Assembly (NCBI GenBank): GCA_017463125.1
Contig: JAFTPV010000020.1
Coordinates: 1-64,000, forward strand
Reading direction: 5' to 3'
Length of the DNA: 64,000 bases
Origin: Clostridia bacterium
GTDB lineage: Bacteria; Bacillota; Clostridia; Oscillospirales; CAG-272
A model generated the notes under the pieces. That model was not told where the DNA came from. It did no database searches and worked only from the letters and a program-made list of their open reading frames with translations. Position 1 is the stretch's first letter, and every line of letters starts with the position of its first letter. Positions 44,084 to 53,400 of the stretch are shown in pieces. The translations under genes were made by a program, and so were the position numbers.

Positions 44084-45082
44084 ATGACAAAAAGAAATCC
44101 CGCAAGAGCAAGGCTTCACGAATATATAGTGGATATACTCACAAAGCAATCCATGATCCGTTCCGCGCTTATAGAGGAGTGCATTAAGAAATGTGCACTT
44201 TCTGCCGAAGAGATAAGAGATAATGCTCCGGGAAGCCGAAAAAACCATCTGCGCAGTGAGATTGGACTCGTTATAAATGATATGCAATCGCGCTCTCTGA
44301 TAGATATCGACCAACGCGGCGAATATTACCTTATATCTACAAAGCCTGTGGTAATCAGACTCGAAAAATGCCAAAAAGAGATAATGAAGGCGCTGACGGA
44401 GTCGCCGATGAGCAAAATAGAGCTAAAAAACAGACTAACTTCGATATTTGGCACGGATAAAACCGCTACGACCAAGGACGACGACATTTTAGCAGCATAC
44501 ATAGGTCGCCTTACTAAAAAGATGATGAAGGACGGGGTTATAGTAATCTCTGACGGCATGTACGCTCTTGCCCCAAAAGCCACAGCACACGCTAATGATA
44601 TCAACGAAATACTGACTCTTAAAAGCGAATTTATCTCCCGTGTTCATTCAAGAGGGGGCGAATTTTTTGAAAACTATTTTATGTCACTTCTGAAAAAATA
44701 CGTTGAGCGTCACGGAAAAAAAGTACTTGAATGTTACGTCACGGGCGGCTCTGCCGACGGCGGTATCGACGGATTTATGAGAACGGAGGACGTTCTTGGA
44801 TTTCGTGAAACTGTGCTGGTTCAGACGAAAAACCGAGTTGAGCTACAAAGTGAAACAAACGTACGGGGCTTTTACGGTGCGGTATGCGCCAAGCGCGGAA
44901 CAAGAGGTATTTACGCCACGATTTCCGATTTTCACAGCAGTGCTATCGAATTTCTTGACTCACTTGATGACTGCATAGGCATTGGGGGCTCGGAAATTTT
45001 TAAGATGGCGGTAGAATGTCACTACGGTATAAAGAAGGAAGGCGCGCGACTTGTTGTCGACGACAAAATCATTCCGATTTGA
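44084..45082 (+). CDS. Mrr-like (type IV) restriction endonuclease
   Basis: 332 residues. The C-terminal Mrr_cat domain (about 185-300) has GGEFFENYFMSLLKKY, then the PD-(D/E)xK-type core GGSADGGIDGF (D229) and VLVQTKN (Q247, K249), matching the D...QxK form of Mrr. The N-terminal 170 residues look like winged-helix DNA-binding modules. Mrr enzymes cut modified (methylated) foreign DNA. No methyltransferase or partner is nearby, as expected for a solitary type IV system. It has its own promoter. Confidence 0.87.
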   Translation: MTKRNPARARLHEYIVDILTKQSMIRSALIEECIKKCALSAEEIRDNAPGSRKNHLRSEIGLVINDMQSRSLIDIDQRGEYYLISTKPVVIRLEKCQKEIMKALTESPMSKIELKNRLTSIFGTDKTATTKDDDILAAYIGRLTKKMMKDGVIVISDGMYALAPKATAHANDINEILTLKSEFISRVHSRGGEFFENYFMSLLKKYVERHGKKVLECYVTGGSADGGIDGFMRTEDVLGFRETVLVQTKNRVELQSETNVRGFYGAVCAKRGTRGIYATISDFHSSAIEFLDSLDDCIGIGGSEIFKMAVECHYGIKKEGARLVVDDKIIPI

Positions 45083-45122
45083 CAGCTTTATGACAATAAT
45101 TGTTAGCAGAAACGGAGTTTTT

Positions 45123-45326
45123 ATGGATTTTTCAAAGTATGGATATAAGCCAAAAGGCAGCTGTGAGTGTTGTGAATTTTACGAATACGACGAGTACACG
45201 GATACCTACGGTTGTAATATGAAGCTTGACGAGGACGAGAGCGCGCGTTTTCTTTCTGGAAATACAGGCTCATGCCCCTATTTTCGCTTCTATGATGAGT
45301 ATAAAAGCGTTCAAAAGCAGATATGA
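45123..45326 (+). CDS. Small Cys-rich protein (DUF6472-like)
   Basis: 67 residues from ATG 45123; a longer frame starts inside the Mrr gene. The pattern CECCEFYEYDEYTDTYGC...CPYFRFYDEYKSVQKQ has five Cys and many Tyr/Asp, which I recall as the clostridial DUF6472 family. It is probably a metal-binding or redox-active cytoplasmic protein of unknown function. It follows the Mrr gene by 40 bases in the same direction; a shared role is not known. Confidence 0.8.
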   Translation: MDFSKYGYKPKGSCECCEFYEYDEYTDTYGCNMKLDEDESARFLSGNTGSCPYFRFYDEYKSVQKQI

Positions 45327-45341
45327 GCGCAGATTTAGCTA

Positions 45342-45376
45342 AAAAATGCGGTGAACATACAGTCACCGCATTTTTC
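45342..45376. terminator. Bidirectional terminator at the convergence point
   Basis: 12-bp stem AAAATGCGGTGA/TCACCGCATTTT with an 8-nt loop, A-run and T5 on the two sides. It ends the DUF6472 gene from the left and the 450-residue gene from the right. Confidence 0.85.
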
Positions 45377-45387
45377 TATTTTATAAA

Positions 45388-46740
45388 TTATTTGCTTTCA
45401 ACCATGCACGCAAAGAGCCATGCATTGTCTGAATACAGACCGACAACCTCGGAGAAGCGATATCCACCCGACTCGGAATTCCACCAGCCGTTGTGATTCC
45501 CCGTTACCATAATAGCGTTTGCGAGCTCCTCTGTGAGAGGCACTACACCGTAGGCTTCGTCCGCCTTTTCATGATAGAGTCCTATCATAGTATTGAAGCG
45601 GTCTTTTCTCACATAGTTTCCATCCTCGTCGTAAACGTAACCGCCGAATGTTTGCGCAACGTTTTCGTCCATAAAGCCCGCTATAAGAGCAAATGCCGCA
45701 AGATACTGTGAATCCGTGCTTATGCGGACGTAGACGAGTCTATTATCGTTTGTATAATAGTATCCGTCGTTACCAAGAGCTACGCTGAGATTTCTGTCGG
45801 TTATATCAAAATCAACGAGAGTTACGCCTGCGGGGATAACAACCTGCTCGCTCGGTACTTTAGCTGCGGGCACGTCATTCCAGGGGTGATACGTGGGGTC
45901 GTCATCAACGTTAGAGCTTTTAGTGACAGAGAGGACACATTCGGTAGCCTCCGATGCGTATACTCCGATAACGTAAGGAGTAGGGATTTCACCTACGTTA
46001 AGAGGAGTTATCTCAAGCTCCATTCTCTTGCCCTCGGAGTCTGCAAGGTCGTCGGCAAAGACGTTCAGAGGATTTCCGTAATATCCGACGGTCATAAGCT
46101 CGTCATCTGACTCAAGCTTCACCTCGTAAATACCCGAGGTCTTTGCATAAAAGACATAATAGGTCATTCCTTCAGGGAGCTCTACGTTATATTTTCCGGG
46201 CTCAATAACGTAAGCGTAATAATGATTTTCTTCGTCATCTTCCGCCTTACCGAATATAGCGCCAAATATTTCCATTTTGTTACCTGTGTTTATTTCCCTG
46301 TTTAGTGTTATCGTCAGCTCGGTAGTACCTTTGGTAATACTGTATGTACCCTCGGGAACGCTGGCACTGCTGTTACCCTTCTCAAGCCTTACCGTATAAT
46401 CTGCGGGCATCATATTCTTATATGTAGCATTACCGTCGGTACCCGAAATACGCATTTTAGAGGTTCCGTCAGCGGCTACAAGATATACGAATACGTCGCT
46501 GACCGGATTACCGTCCGGGTCATTAATGGTTATGGTATATGTAACAGGAGTATTCTCCGACGGATTGTCACCGCCATCGGAACCGTTATCCGAAGGCTTC
46601 GGGGCAAGAAGCAAAACCGCTACGCAAGCGATTATAGCAACGACAGCGACAGCAGCCGAAGAAATGACAGCTATCATCTTGCCGCTTAAGGTGCTTTTCC
46701 CTCCCTGTTCGTTATTTATGTCTTTTTCGTTCTCGTTCAT
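45388..46740 (-). CDS. Membrane-anchored surface protein with carboxypeptidase-regulatory-like domain
   Basis: 450 residues. A short cytoplasmic start (1-22) is followed by one membrane helix (about 23-46), then an Asp/Ser/Gly linker. Residues about 66-155 form a CarboxypepD_reg/SpaA-like beta domain (ITINDPDGNPVSDVFVYLVAADG). The rest is a beta-rich region with a module (YVIEPGKYNVELP...GIYEVKLES) and a C-terminal part (LGNDGYYY...LVYVRIS) resembling parts of the larger neighbour at 46819. No catalytic residues are recognised. It follows that gene by 78 bases, separated by a hairpin, on one transcript. Confidence 0.75.
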   Translation of the reverse strand: MNENEKDINNEQGGKSTLSGKMIAVISSAAVAVVAIIACVAVLLLAPKPSDNGSDGGDNPSENTPVTYTITINDPDGNPVSDVFVYLVAADGTSKMRISGTDGNATYKNMMPADYTVRLEKGNSSASVPEGTYSITKGTTELTITLNREINTGNKMEIFGAIFGKAEDDEENHYYAYVIEPGKYNVELPEGMTYYVFYAKTSGIYEVKLESDDELMTVGYYGNPLNVFADDLADSEGKRMELEITPLNVGEIPTPYVIGVYASEATECVLSVTKSSNVDDDPTYHPWNDVPAAKVPSEQVVIPAGVTLVDFDITDRNLSVALGNDGYYYTNDNRLVYVRISTDSQYLAAFALIAGFMDENVAQTFGGYVYDEDGNYVRKDRFNTMIGLYHEKADEAYGVVPLTEELANAIMVTGNHNGWWNSESGGYRFSEVVGLYSDNAWLFACMVESK

Positions 46741-46763
46741 TAGTTTTCTCCCTTATTTGTGAA

Positions 46764-46797
46764 TCGAACTCGACGTCACGCAGACTATCGAGTTCGA
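46764..46797 (-). other. Intercistronic hairpin
   Basis: Perfect 10-bp inverted repeat TCGAACTCGA/TCGAGTTCGA with a 14-nt loop between the 1,100- and 450-residue genes, without a U-tract. It is more likely an mRNA-stability or processing element than a terminator. Confidence 0.55.
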
Positions 46798-46818
46798 CCC
46801 ATTATTTTTCAGTTTGGA

Positions 46819-49800
46819 TTAGATAGGAGTTGCAGAGCAGAAATAGTGTCTGTAATAGCAGATCTTTGTCCAAGAATTCTCAACCTGGAAGGTATACTTA
46901 TCCATAAGCATCTGGAGAATCTCGGCAAGTCTTGCGTCAACCGCAACAGTGCCGATCATCGGGTCACCCTCCTGAACTACAATCGTTTCGCGCTGCCCTG
47001 CCTCGTTTACGACGGTAATGCTGTCGCCTGCCTTGATAGCTTTATTTATATAGGTTCTCATCTCGGCGGTGAGATCATCACCGGTGCCGTGATAGGTGCC
47101 ATCAAGATACTCGTCAAGCTGGTAAATTCCAACTTGCTCGTCGTAATCATCGCCCCAATAGGTCTTAAGGAAGGTCTTGAAGTTCTCATCGGTATTGTAC
47201 TGCTCGTTGGTCTTCATATCCGTGCGCCAGTCGATTATCTGCTGCTCTTTTGCAGTAGGAGTCTTGTTACCGTCAGCGCCCTCAGGACCCGTGTACTCGC
47301 CCTCGAATACGCCTGCAACGTTATACTCCTCACACTTTGCCTCGTACTCATTGCCCCAAAGATCCTTAAGGTACTCTGTGAGATATACCTCGCAGGCGCT
47401 TGTGGAGGTTCTCAGAACTGAGAGATACTGATCGTTCTCACTGTAACTAAAGTTGAACGCGCCGTTCTCTATAAGAACGAGCATAGACTGAGTTGTAAAG
47501 ATGGAGGTAGGATCGGTTACGTCAAGATAAATCAGCGAGCCCTCTCTGCCATCGGTACGCTTCTCGTGCCAATAACCGTCGTCGCCAAGCTCTACCTCGA
47601 TACCGCCAACGTACATATTATCCATATCACCTACGAAGTAACCCGGAGCAGCTGCGGTAAATCTGTGATAACCCTCGCCGCCGACTCTCTCCACTCTGAA
47701 GCGAATGGTTCCTGTCTGGTAAACGTCGTAATAAGCGATGTCGATATAATAGGTTTCGCCTGCCTCAAGGTATGCCATCATATAGCAGTTGTTGTCACGG
47801 GGATCAATCTCACGGGTAACATTACTGTAAGTGAGCCAAACCTCTCTGTCTGCAAAATTGCTCTCCTTGAATATCCAAGCGTTTACTTCATTGTTTTCTC
47901 CATAACCGGTGTAAGAGGAAATCTTATACGTTCCTGACTGCTCGGGAGTAAATGCGAAGATATAGCCTCTGGGCATTATAACCTTTGTATAAGTTACTTC
48001 GTTGGGGAAATCTTCCTCAATATTGCCGGAATCGTTTGAAATAGGTGTAGTGCTTAAGACGGTGTCGTAAGCCGAATACGTTGCAAGGCCCTTAATGGGA
48101 TCTATAAGCTGCTCGCCATTCGTTCCGTATGCGTCATAGTAGCAGCAGAACTCAAGCCACTCATTATCAGAGCCTACGTCACCGTATATCAAAGCAATCT
48201 TCTTAAGGAGTTTCATAAGTCCTTCGTTGACAGAGCAAATTCCGGACATCATAGCGTTTGACGCATAGTTACAGTAATCAACAAGCTCGTCATACTCTGC
48301 CTCGGTTAAATTACCGTCCTCGAATGCCTCAACAGCCATAAAGTAAACGGTGTCATCCTCAGCAAATCTGCTGTATCCCATAAGATTTGCGATAAGAATA
48401 GGTCCGTTTGCAGAGCCTACGTGATAGTAGCCGTCGGAGCCCTTGAAGATGTCTACGTATTTCTGATATTCATCAAAATCATTAGGATCTGTCGCGGCAA
48501 AGCGGTATACGTAAGAGGGAGTATCAATATCGGGTATGCTTACTATACGGATATTACTGATATAAGCCGTATCGTCACCGGTATTTGTGGTAGAATCCTT
48601 CTGGTAGCAGAAGGCAAGCTCGTACTCGCCGTCCTCAGTAGCAACGAAGGGATAGCACGTCGTCCACTCGTCAACCTCGCCGGAAATCTGATACATATCC
48701 TTATCATTAACTATAACGTAAAGGATATCCGAATACTGCTCGCTGGACACCATATAGTCAAATGCCATAACGTCCCCTGCCTTAAGGTTCATTGTAGCAT
48801 ACATTATAGCGTAGGAGCTTCTTACCTTCGCATTGGATGACTTGACGCAATCTCTTCCGTTTACGTTATCAATAACGAAGGGCCATGAATACTCATCGTC
48901 ATCGGGCGCGTAGGTTATATCAAAGCCGCCCTTATCAAGAACAGCACCAACTGTATCGGAGTCAGCCTGCTCAACGTCGGGAAGTTTTTGCTCTACAAGC
49001 TCATTAACCGACGAAAGAAGCTTCTGCTGATAATTATCTGCCGAAAAATGCTTAAATATTAGATCGAAGGGTTCTTCCTCAGGAAGACCGCCTACCTCGA
49101 TAAGAGATATCACTCCGTAGCGGTCAACCACTATAGATGTAGGATAATCCTTAACACCAAAAGATTCGGCAAGAGAGGTATCTTTGGAATAAACCATATC
49201 AAGTTCAAGTTCTATGCCGAGTACATTTTCGGGATAATACATTTGATCATCATATTGATCTCTAAAGTTCTTTACTTTTTCCAAATCATCAATATTATCT
49301 ATGGCGATTATGGCAATATCATTCTTATATCTGTTATAGACCGACTGCATATACTGGAACTCGTTAACGCAGGGACCACATGTGGTGAAGAAGAAATTGA
49401 TAAGAACAGCCTTCTTCTCTTCAAGAAGAGTGGATAGAGTCAATGTCTTGCCATCAATCGTAGTAACGGTAAAGTCCTTCATAACGTCGCCGAGCTCGTA
49501 CGCTACACCGAAAAGGCTCGTATCATCTGTTATTACAGAGGACGTAAGAACTATGTCAAGACTAGTTCCGACAAGGGGATAGAGTTCCTGAACCTTATAG
49601 CCCTTCGGAGCACCGTTTACCTGTATGGAATACTGAGTATTCTTATTAAGGGTAAGGGTTGCAACACCGTTCTCGTCAGTCAGTGCGCCGACAGGCTCGC
49701 CGTCACGCTCACCGTCAACCATAGGCCATGCGTAAACCGTAATGCCCGCAAATGCCATTCCCGCACCGCTCTTTACCGAAACAGTCTTTGTTACGAAGGT

Positions 49801-50121
49801 GTCTGCGCTGAGGATCGCTCCGCACTCGGTACACTTCTCCCCCGTTCCTTGATGTCCTCTTGCGGCAGAGGTTCTGGTTTCTGTTTCAGAGCACAGGGAG
49901 CATACACGCTCGTCTACTCCCGTTGCCGTACAGGTTGCAGGGGTCTTAACTTGCCAATCACCAAACGAGTGCTCGCACGCGCCGCCACTGCCGCCGAGAA
50001 GGATAATCAGCGTTGTAGCCACAGCAATCACAACAACCGCAGCAGCCGCACCGATAACGATGGCAAGATTGCGCTTGTTGGCAAAAAACTCGCTAAGCTT
50101 TGAGTTTTGATTTTCTTTCAT
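46819..50121 (-). CDS. Large membrane-anchored extracellular thioredoxin-domain protein
   Basis: 1,100 residues, unusual architecture. One membrane helix (about 18-43) is followed outside by a Cys/His ribbon (C49, H51, C64, C74, C77, H90, C97, C100), like the zinc-ribbon repeats of clostridial surface proteins. A beta domain follows (about 110-195, VTKTVSVKSGAGMAF), then a TlpA/AhpC-type thioredoxin domain (about 205-375) with FFFTTCGPCVNEF (CGPC 248-251) and VKDYPTSIVVDRYG (cis-Pro). The C-terminal 700 residues are beta-rich modules, including a pre-peptidase-like GTYKISSYTG stretch. It probably handles disulfides or is bound at the surface. It is divergent from the giant subtilase gene. Confidence 0.82.
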   Translation of the reverse strand: MKENQNSKLSEFFANKRNLAIVIGAAAAVVVIAVATTLIILLGGSGGACEHSFGDWQVKTPATCTATGVDERVCSLCSETETRTSAARGHQGTGEKCTECGAILSADTFVTKTVSVKSGAGMAFAGITVYAWPMVDGERDGEPVGALTDENGVATLTLNKNTQYSIQVNGAPKGYKVQELYPLVGTSLDIVLTSSVITDDTSLFGVAYELGDVMKDFTVTTIDGKTLTLSTLLEEKKAVLINFFFTTCGPCVNEFQYMQSVYNRYKNDIAIIAIDNIDDLEKVKNFRDQYDDQMYYPENVLGIELELDMVYSKDTSLAESFGVKDYPTSIVVDRYGVISLIEVGGLPEEEPFDLIFKHFSADNYQQKLLSSVNELVEQKLPDVEQADSDTVGAVLDKGGFDITYAPDDDEYSWPFVIDNVNGRDCVKSSNAKVRSSYAIMYATMNLKAGDVMAFDYMVSSEQYSDILYVIVNDKDMYQISGEVDEWTTCYPFVATEDGEYELAFCYQKDSTTNTGDDTAYISNIRIVSIPDIDTPSYVYRFAATDPNDFDEYQKYVDIFKGSDGYYHVGSANGPILIANLMGYSRFAEDDTVYFMAVEAFEDGNLTEAEYDELVDYCNYASNAMMSGICSVNEGLMKLLKKIALIYGDVGSDNEWLEFCCYYDAYGTNGEQLIDPIKGLATYSAYDTVLSTTPISNDSGNIEEDFPNEVTYTKVIMPRGYIFAFTPEQSGTYKISSYTGYGENNEVNAWIFKESNFADREVWLTYSNVTREIDPRDNNCYMMAYLEAGETYYIDIAYYDVYQTGTIRFRVERVGGEGYHRFTAAAPGYFVGDMDNMYVGGIEVELGDDGYWHEKRTDGREGSLIYLDVTDPTSIFTTQSMLVLIENGAFNFSYSENDQYLSVLRTSTSACEVYLTEYLKDLWGNEYEAKCEEYNVAGVFEGEYTGPEGADGNKTPTAKEQQIIDWRTDMKTNEQYNTDENFKTFLKTYWGDDYDEQVGIYQLDEYLDGTYHGTGDDLTAEMRTYINKAIKAGDSITVVNEAGQRETIVVQEGDPMIGTVAVDARLAEILQMLMDKYTFQVENSWTKICYYRHYFCSATPI

Positions 50122-50408
50122 TGAAAAATCTCCTTATGTAATTTTGCATTTTCGCACAGCCGATTAATTATAAAAATATTCAAACAGCCATAGATATACG
50201 TAATTATACTACCATAAAAAACTCAAAAAATCAACCCTTTTTTACACTGTTTACAATTTAAATACATTTTTCACAAAAACTTAACATTTATTTTTATAAT
50301 ATATATATTTAATATACTTGATTTTTAAGGCGAATTATGTTATAATAAGTTGGTATATTTGACAATATTCAGTCGTATGCAAAAAAGCAAGAAAGGCAAA
50401 AACAAAAA
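50122..50408. other. Divergent control region between the thioredoxin protein and the subtilase
   Basis: 287 AT-rich bases. The plus strand carries the subtilase promoter. The minus strand has a TATAAT near 50198-50203 that could serve the thioredoxin gene, but with no clear -35. No operator symmetry is obvious. Confidence 0.5.
50318..50346 (+). promoter_or_regulatory. Promoter of the subtilase operon
   Basis: TTGATT (50318-50323), 17 bases, perfect TATAAT (50341-50346), 62 bases before the ATG; AAGAAAGGC serves as ribosome site. Confidence 0.8.
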
Positions 50409-53400
50409 ATGGCAAAGAAACAAACCCTTTTACGAATCGCAACTGCTGTCATAGCACTGGTGATGCTTCTATCCACCTTGCTGGCGGTCAGCATGTCTGC
50501 AACAGGGGGCGGCGCGGCTTCGGCTCTAACACAGTCGGGGATACGCCCCTACAACGGTTCTCTTATTAATAACAAAGAGAATTATTACAACAGCTCGGTG
50601 ATATATAAGCTCCCCGACACAGTTGAGGATACAGACGAGCTATCCCTTATTATCAAGATGCAGTCTACATCTCTAATGGACGGCTACAAGAAGGACGGCG
50701 ACGGCATGACCTTTGCGGAATATGCCGAAACAGACGGTGCCTCCTCTATCCGCTCAGAGATTGCAAAGAAGGCTGACGAGCTTAAGAAAAAGCTTGACGG
50801 CTCCGGAGTTGAATACGAACTTGGCAGAAGCTACGACACGGTTCTCTCCGGCTTTGAGGTTATCATAACCGCAAAGGATTTTGAGAGCATTTGCAAAACT
50901 CTCTCATCCGAAGCTACGGTAATCGTAGGCGAAGAGTACGAGGTCGCGGAAACGAAGCTTGTGGAAAATGAGGTTGATATAGACGAGAATACGGGTATCT
51001 TCGACAGCTCCGATTTCAAGTATAACGGTTCCGGAACTATCGTTGCCGTACTTGATACGGGTCTTGACTATTATCACACGGCATTCTCCGACAGCAATTT
51101 TGCGGGCTACAATACAGGCAATTACAGCCTTACCTTCAGTGAGGTATCTTCTATCGTCTCCGATTTAAGAGCCAGCGAGATGCAGTCGGGACTTACCGCC
51201 TCCGACGTTTACATCGGAAATAAGGTTCCCTACGCGTTTGACTACGCGGACAGCGACTCTGACGTTTATCCCCTGCTCTCAAATCACGGTACTCACGTTG
51301 CCGGTGTTGTGGCGGGTCACGACGACGTTATCACCGGTGCGGCTCCCGGCGCGCAGCTTGCGATAATGAAGATATTCTCCGACGTTATGGCTACGTCACG
51401 TACCTCTTGGATCATCGCGGCTCTTGAGGACTGCGTTGCTCTTGGTGTTGACGTTATCAATATGTCTATCGGTACTACCTGCGGCTTTAGCCGTGAGACC
51501 GACGCAGAGGCTATAAGCGGTGTTTACGACGATATTCGCGAGCTTGGCATAAGCCTCGTTGTTGCAGCCTCCAACAGCTACAACTCCACTTACGGCTCCG
51601 ATAAGAACGGTAACCTTGGTCTTACCTCCAACCCCGACAGTGCAACAGTCGGATCTCCATCTACATATCTCGGCGCACTCAGCGTTGCATCTATTGAGGG
51701 CGCAAAGACTCCCTACCTCCTCGACTCCGAAAACAAGATAATATACTTTATCGAGTCTACCGACAGAGTTTCGGAGGAAAAGGATTTTGTTGACGAACTT
51801 CTTGCTAGCGATACAAACACTTTGACAATAGAATATATAACCATTCCCGGTGCGGGACGAAGCGCCGACTATACGGGAATAGACGTAAAGGGCAAGATTG
51901 CGCTGGTTAGGCGCGGATCCACCACGTTTGAAGAAAAGGCCGCCGTTGCAAAGGCGAAGGGCGCTGCCGGAGTTATCATTTATAATAACGTATCCGGTGA
52001 CATCAAGATGAACGTAGGTGAAACAGATCTTCCCGTATGCTCTATCTCCCAGGACGTCGGTGAAAGACTTGCTAAAGTACACTCCGGAAAGATAACGATC
52101 TCCAGAGGTCAGTCCTCCGGTCCCTTCATCTCCGATTTCTCATCTTGGGGTCCCACACCCGACCTTCGTATCAAGCCCGAGATCACGGCACACGGCGGTT
52201 CTATTCTATCTGCCGTACCCGGTCAGTCATACGAGAGAATTTCCGGTACGTCTATGGCTACGCCCAACATTTCCGGTCTTACCGCTCTTCTTCGTCAGTA
52301 CGTCATTGAGAGATTCCCCGAGCTTGAGGGCGACTCGAAGGCTATAAACGCTACCGTAAACAGACTTATGATGTCCACAGCAGACATCATGCTCGGTAAA
52401 AACGGTCTTCCCTACGCTGTAAGAAAGCAGGGCGCAGGTCTTGCGAACCTTAACGATTCCGCTCTGTCAAACGCATACATCGTAACTTACGATAGGCTTG
52501 AAGGCTACGAGATGGATAAGTCCAAGATCGAGCTTGGCGACGATCCCGAGAAGACCGGTAAATACACGCTCACCTTCTCTGTCAAGAACTTTGGCACAAC
52601 CGCCCTCTCATACGACATATCGGCATACGTTATGACGGAGGGTGTCAGCGATACAAAGACCAGCAAGGGTGATACCACCGTTACCGAAACCGCTTACATT
52701 CTCGGCGGTGCGATGGTTGACGTTGTTTCCTGTGAGGGCGGTGCTCTCTCGGGTAAAAAAATAACCGTTAATGCCGGCACGTCGGCAAAGGTAACCCTTA
52801 CTATCACGCTCTCCGAAAGCGATAAGAAATACCTCGATGAATCCTTCGAGAACGGTATGTACGTTGAAGGCTTCGTAATGCTTGACGCTCTTGACGAGGG
52901 CTCGACCGACCTTAACGTCCCGTATCTTGCATTCTACGGCGACTGGACGGTTGCTCCCTTATTCGACATAGATTATTTTGAAACCAATAAAGATGAGCTC
53001 GACGACTCTCTTGATCTTCTTGATAAGACGCTCCCCGATGCTTACGCTACACGTCCTATCGGCGGCACTACGGACGATTATATGAGCTATCTCGGCTCTT
53101 ACTACTTCATTCAGAAGCCCGGCACCACGATGATAGCGGCTGACAGAAAGTACATCGCAATCTCAAACCAGACCGACGCTCTTAATTCTCTCCGATTCGT
53201 TTGGGCAGGTATGTTAAGAAGTGCCGAGAAAGTTATCGTTACGATAACGGATGATGCGACGGGTGAGGTAGTATACGAAACTACCGACTACGATATTCGT
53301 AAATCCTTCGGCGAAGGCGGTCCCATTGCTCCCGCTAATATCGATATTGAATTCAGTGCGATTGAAAATAATCTAAAAAACAATATGTCATACACCGTTT

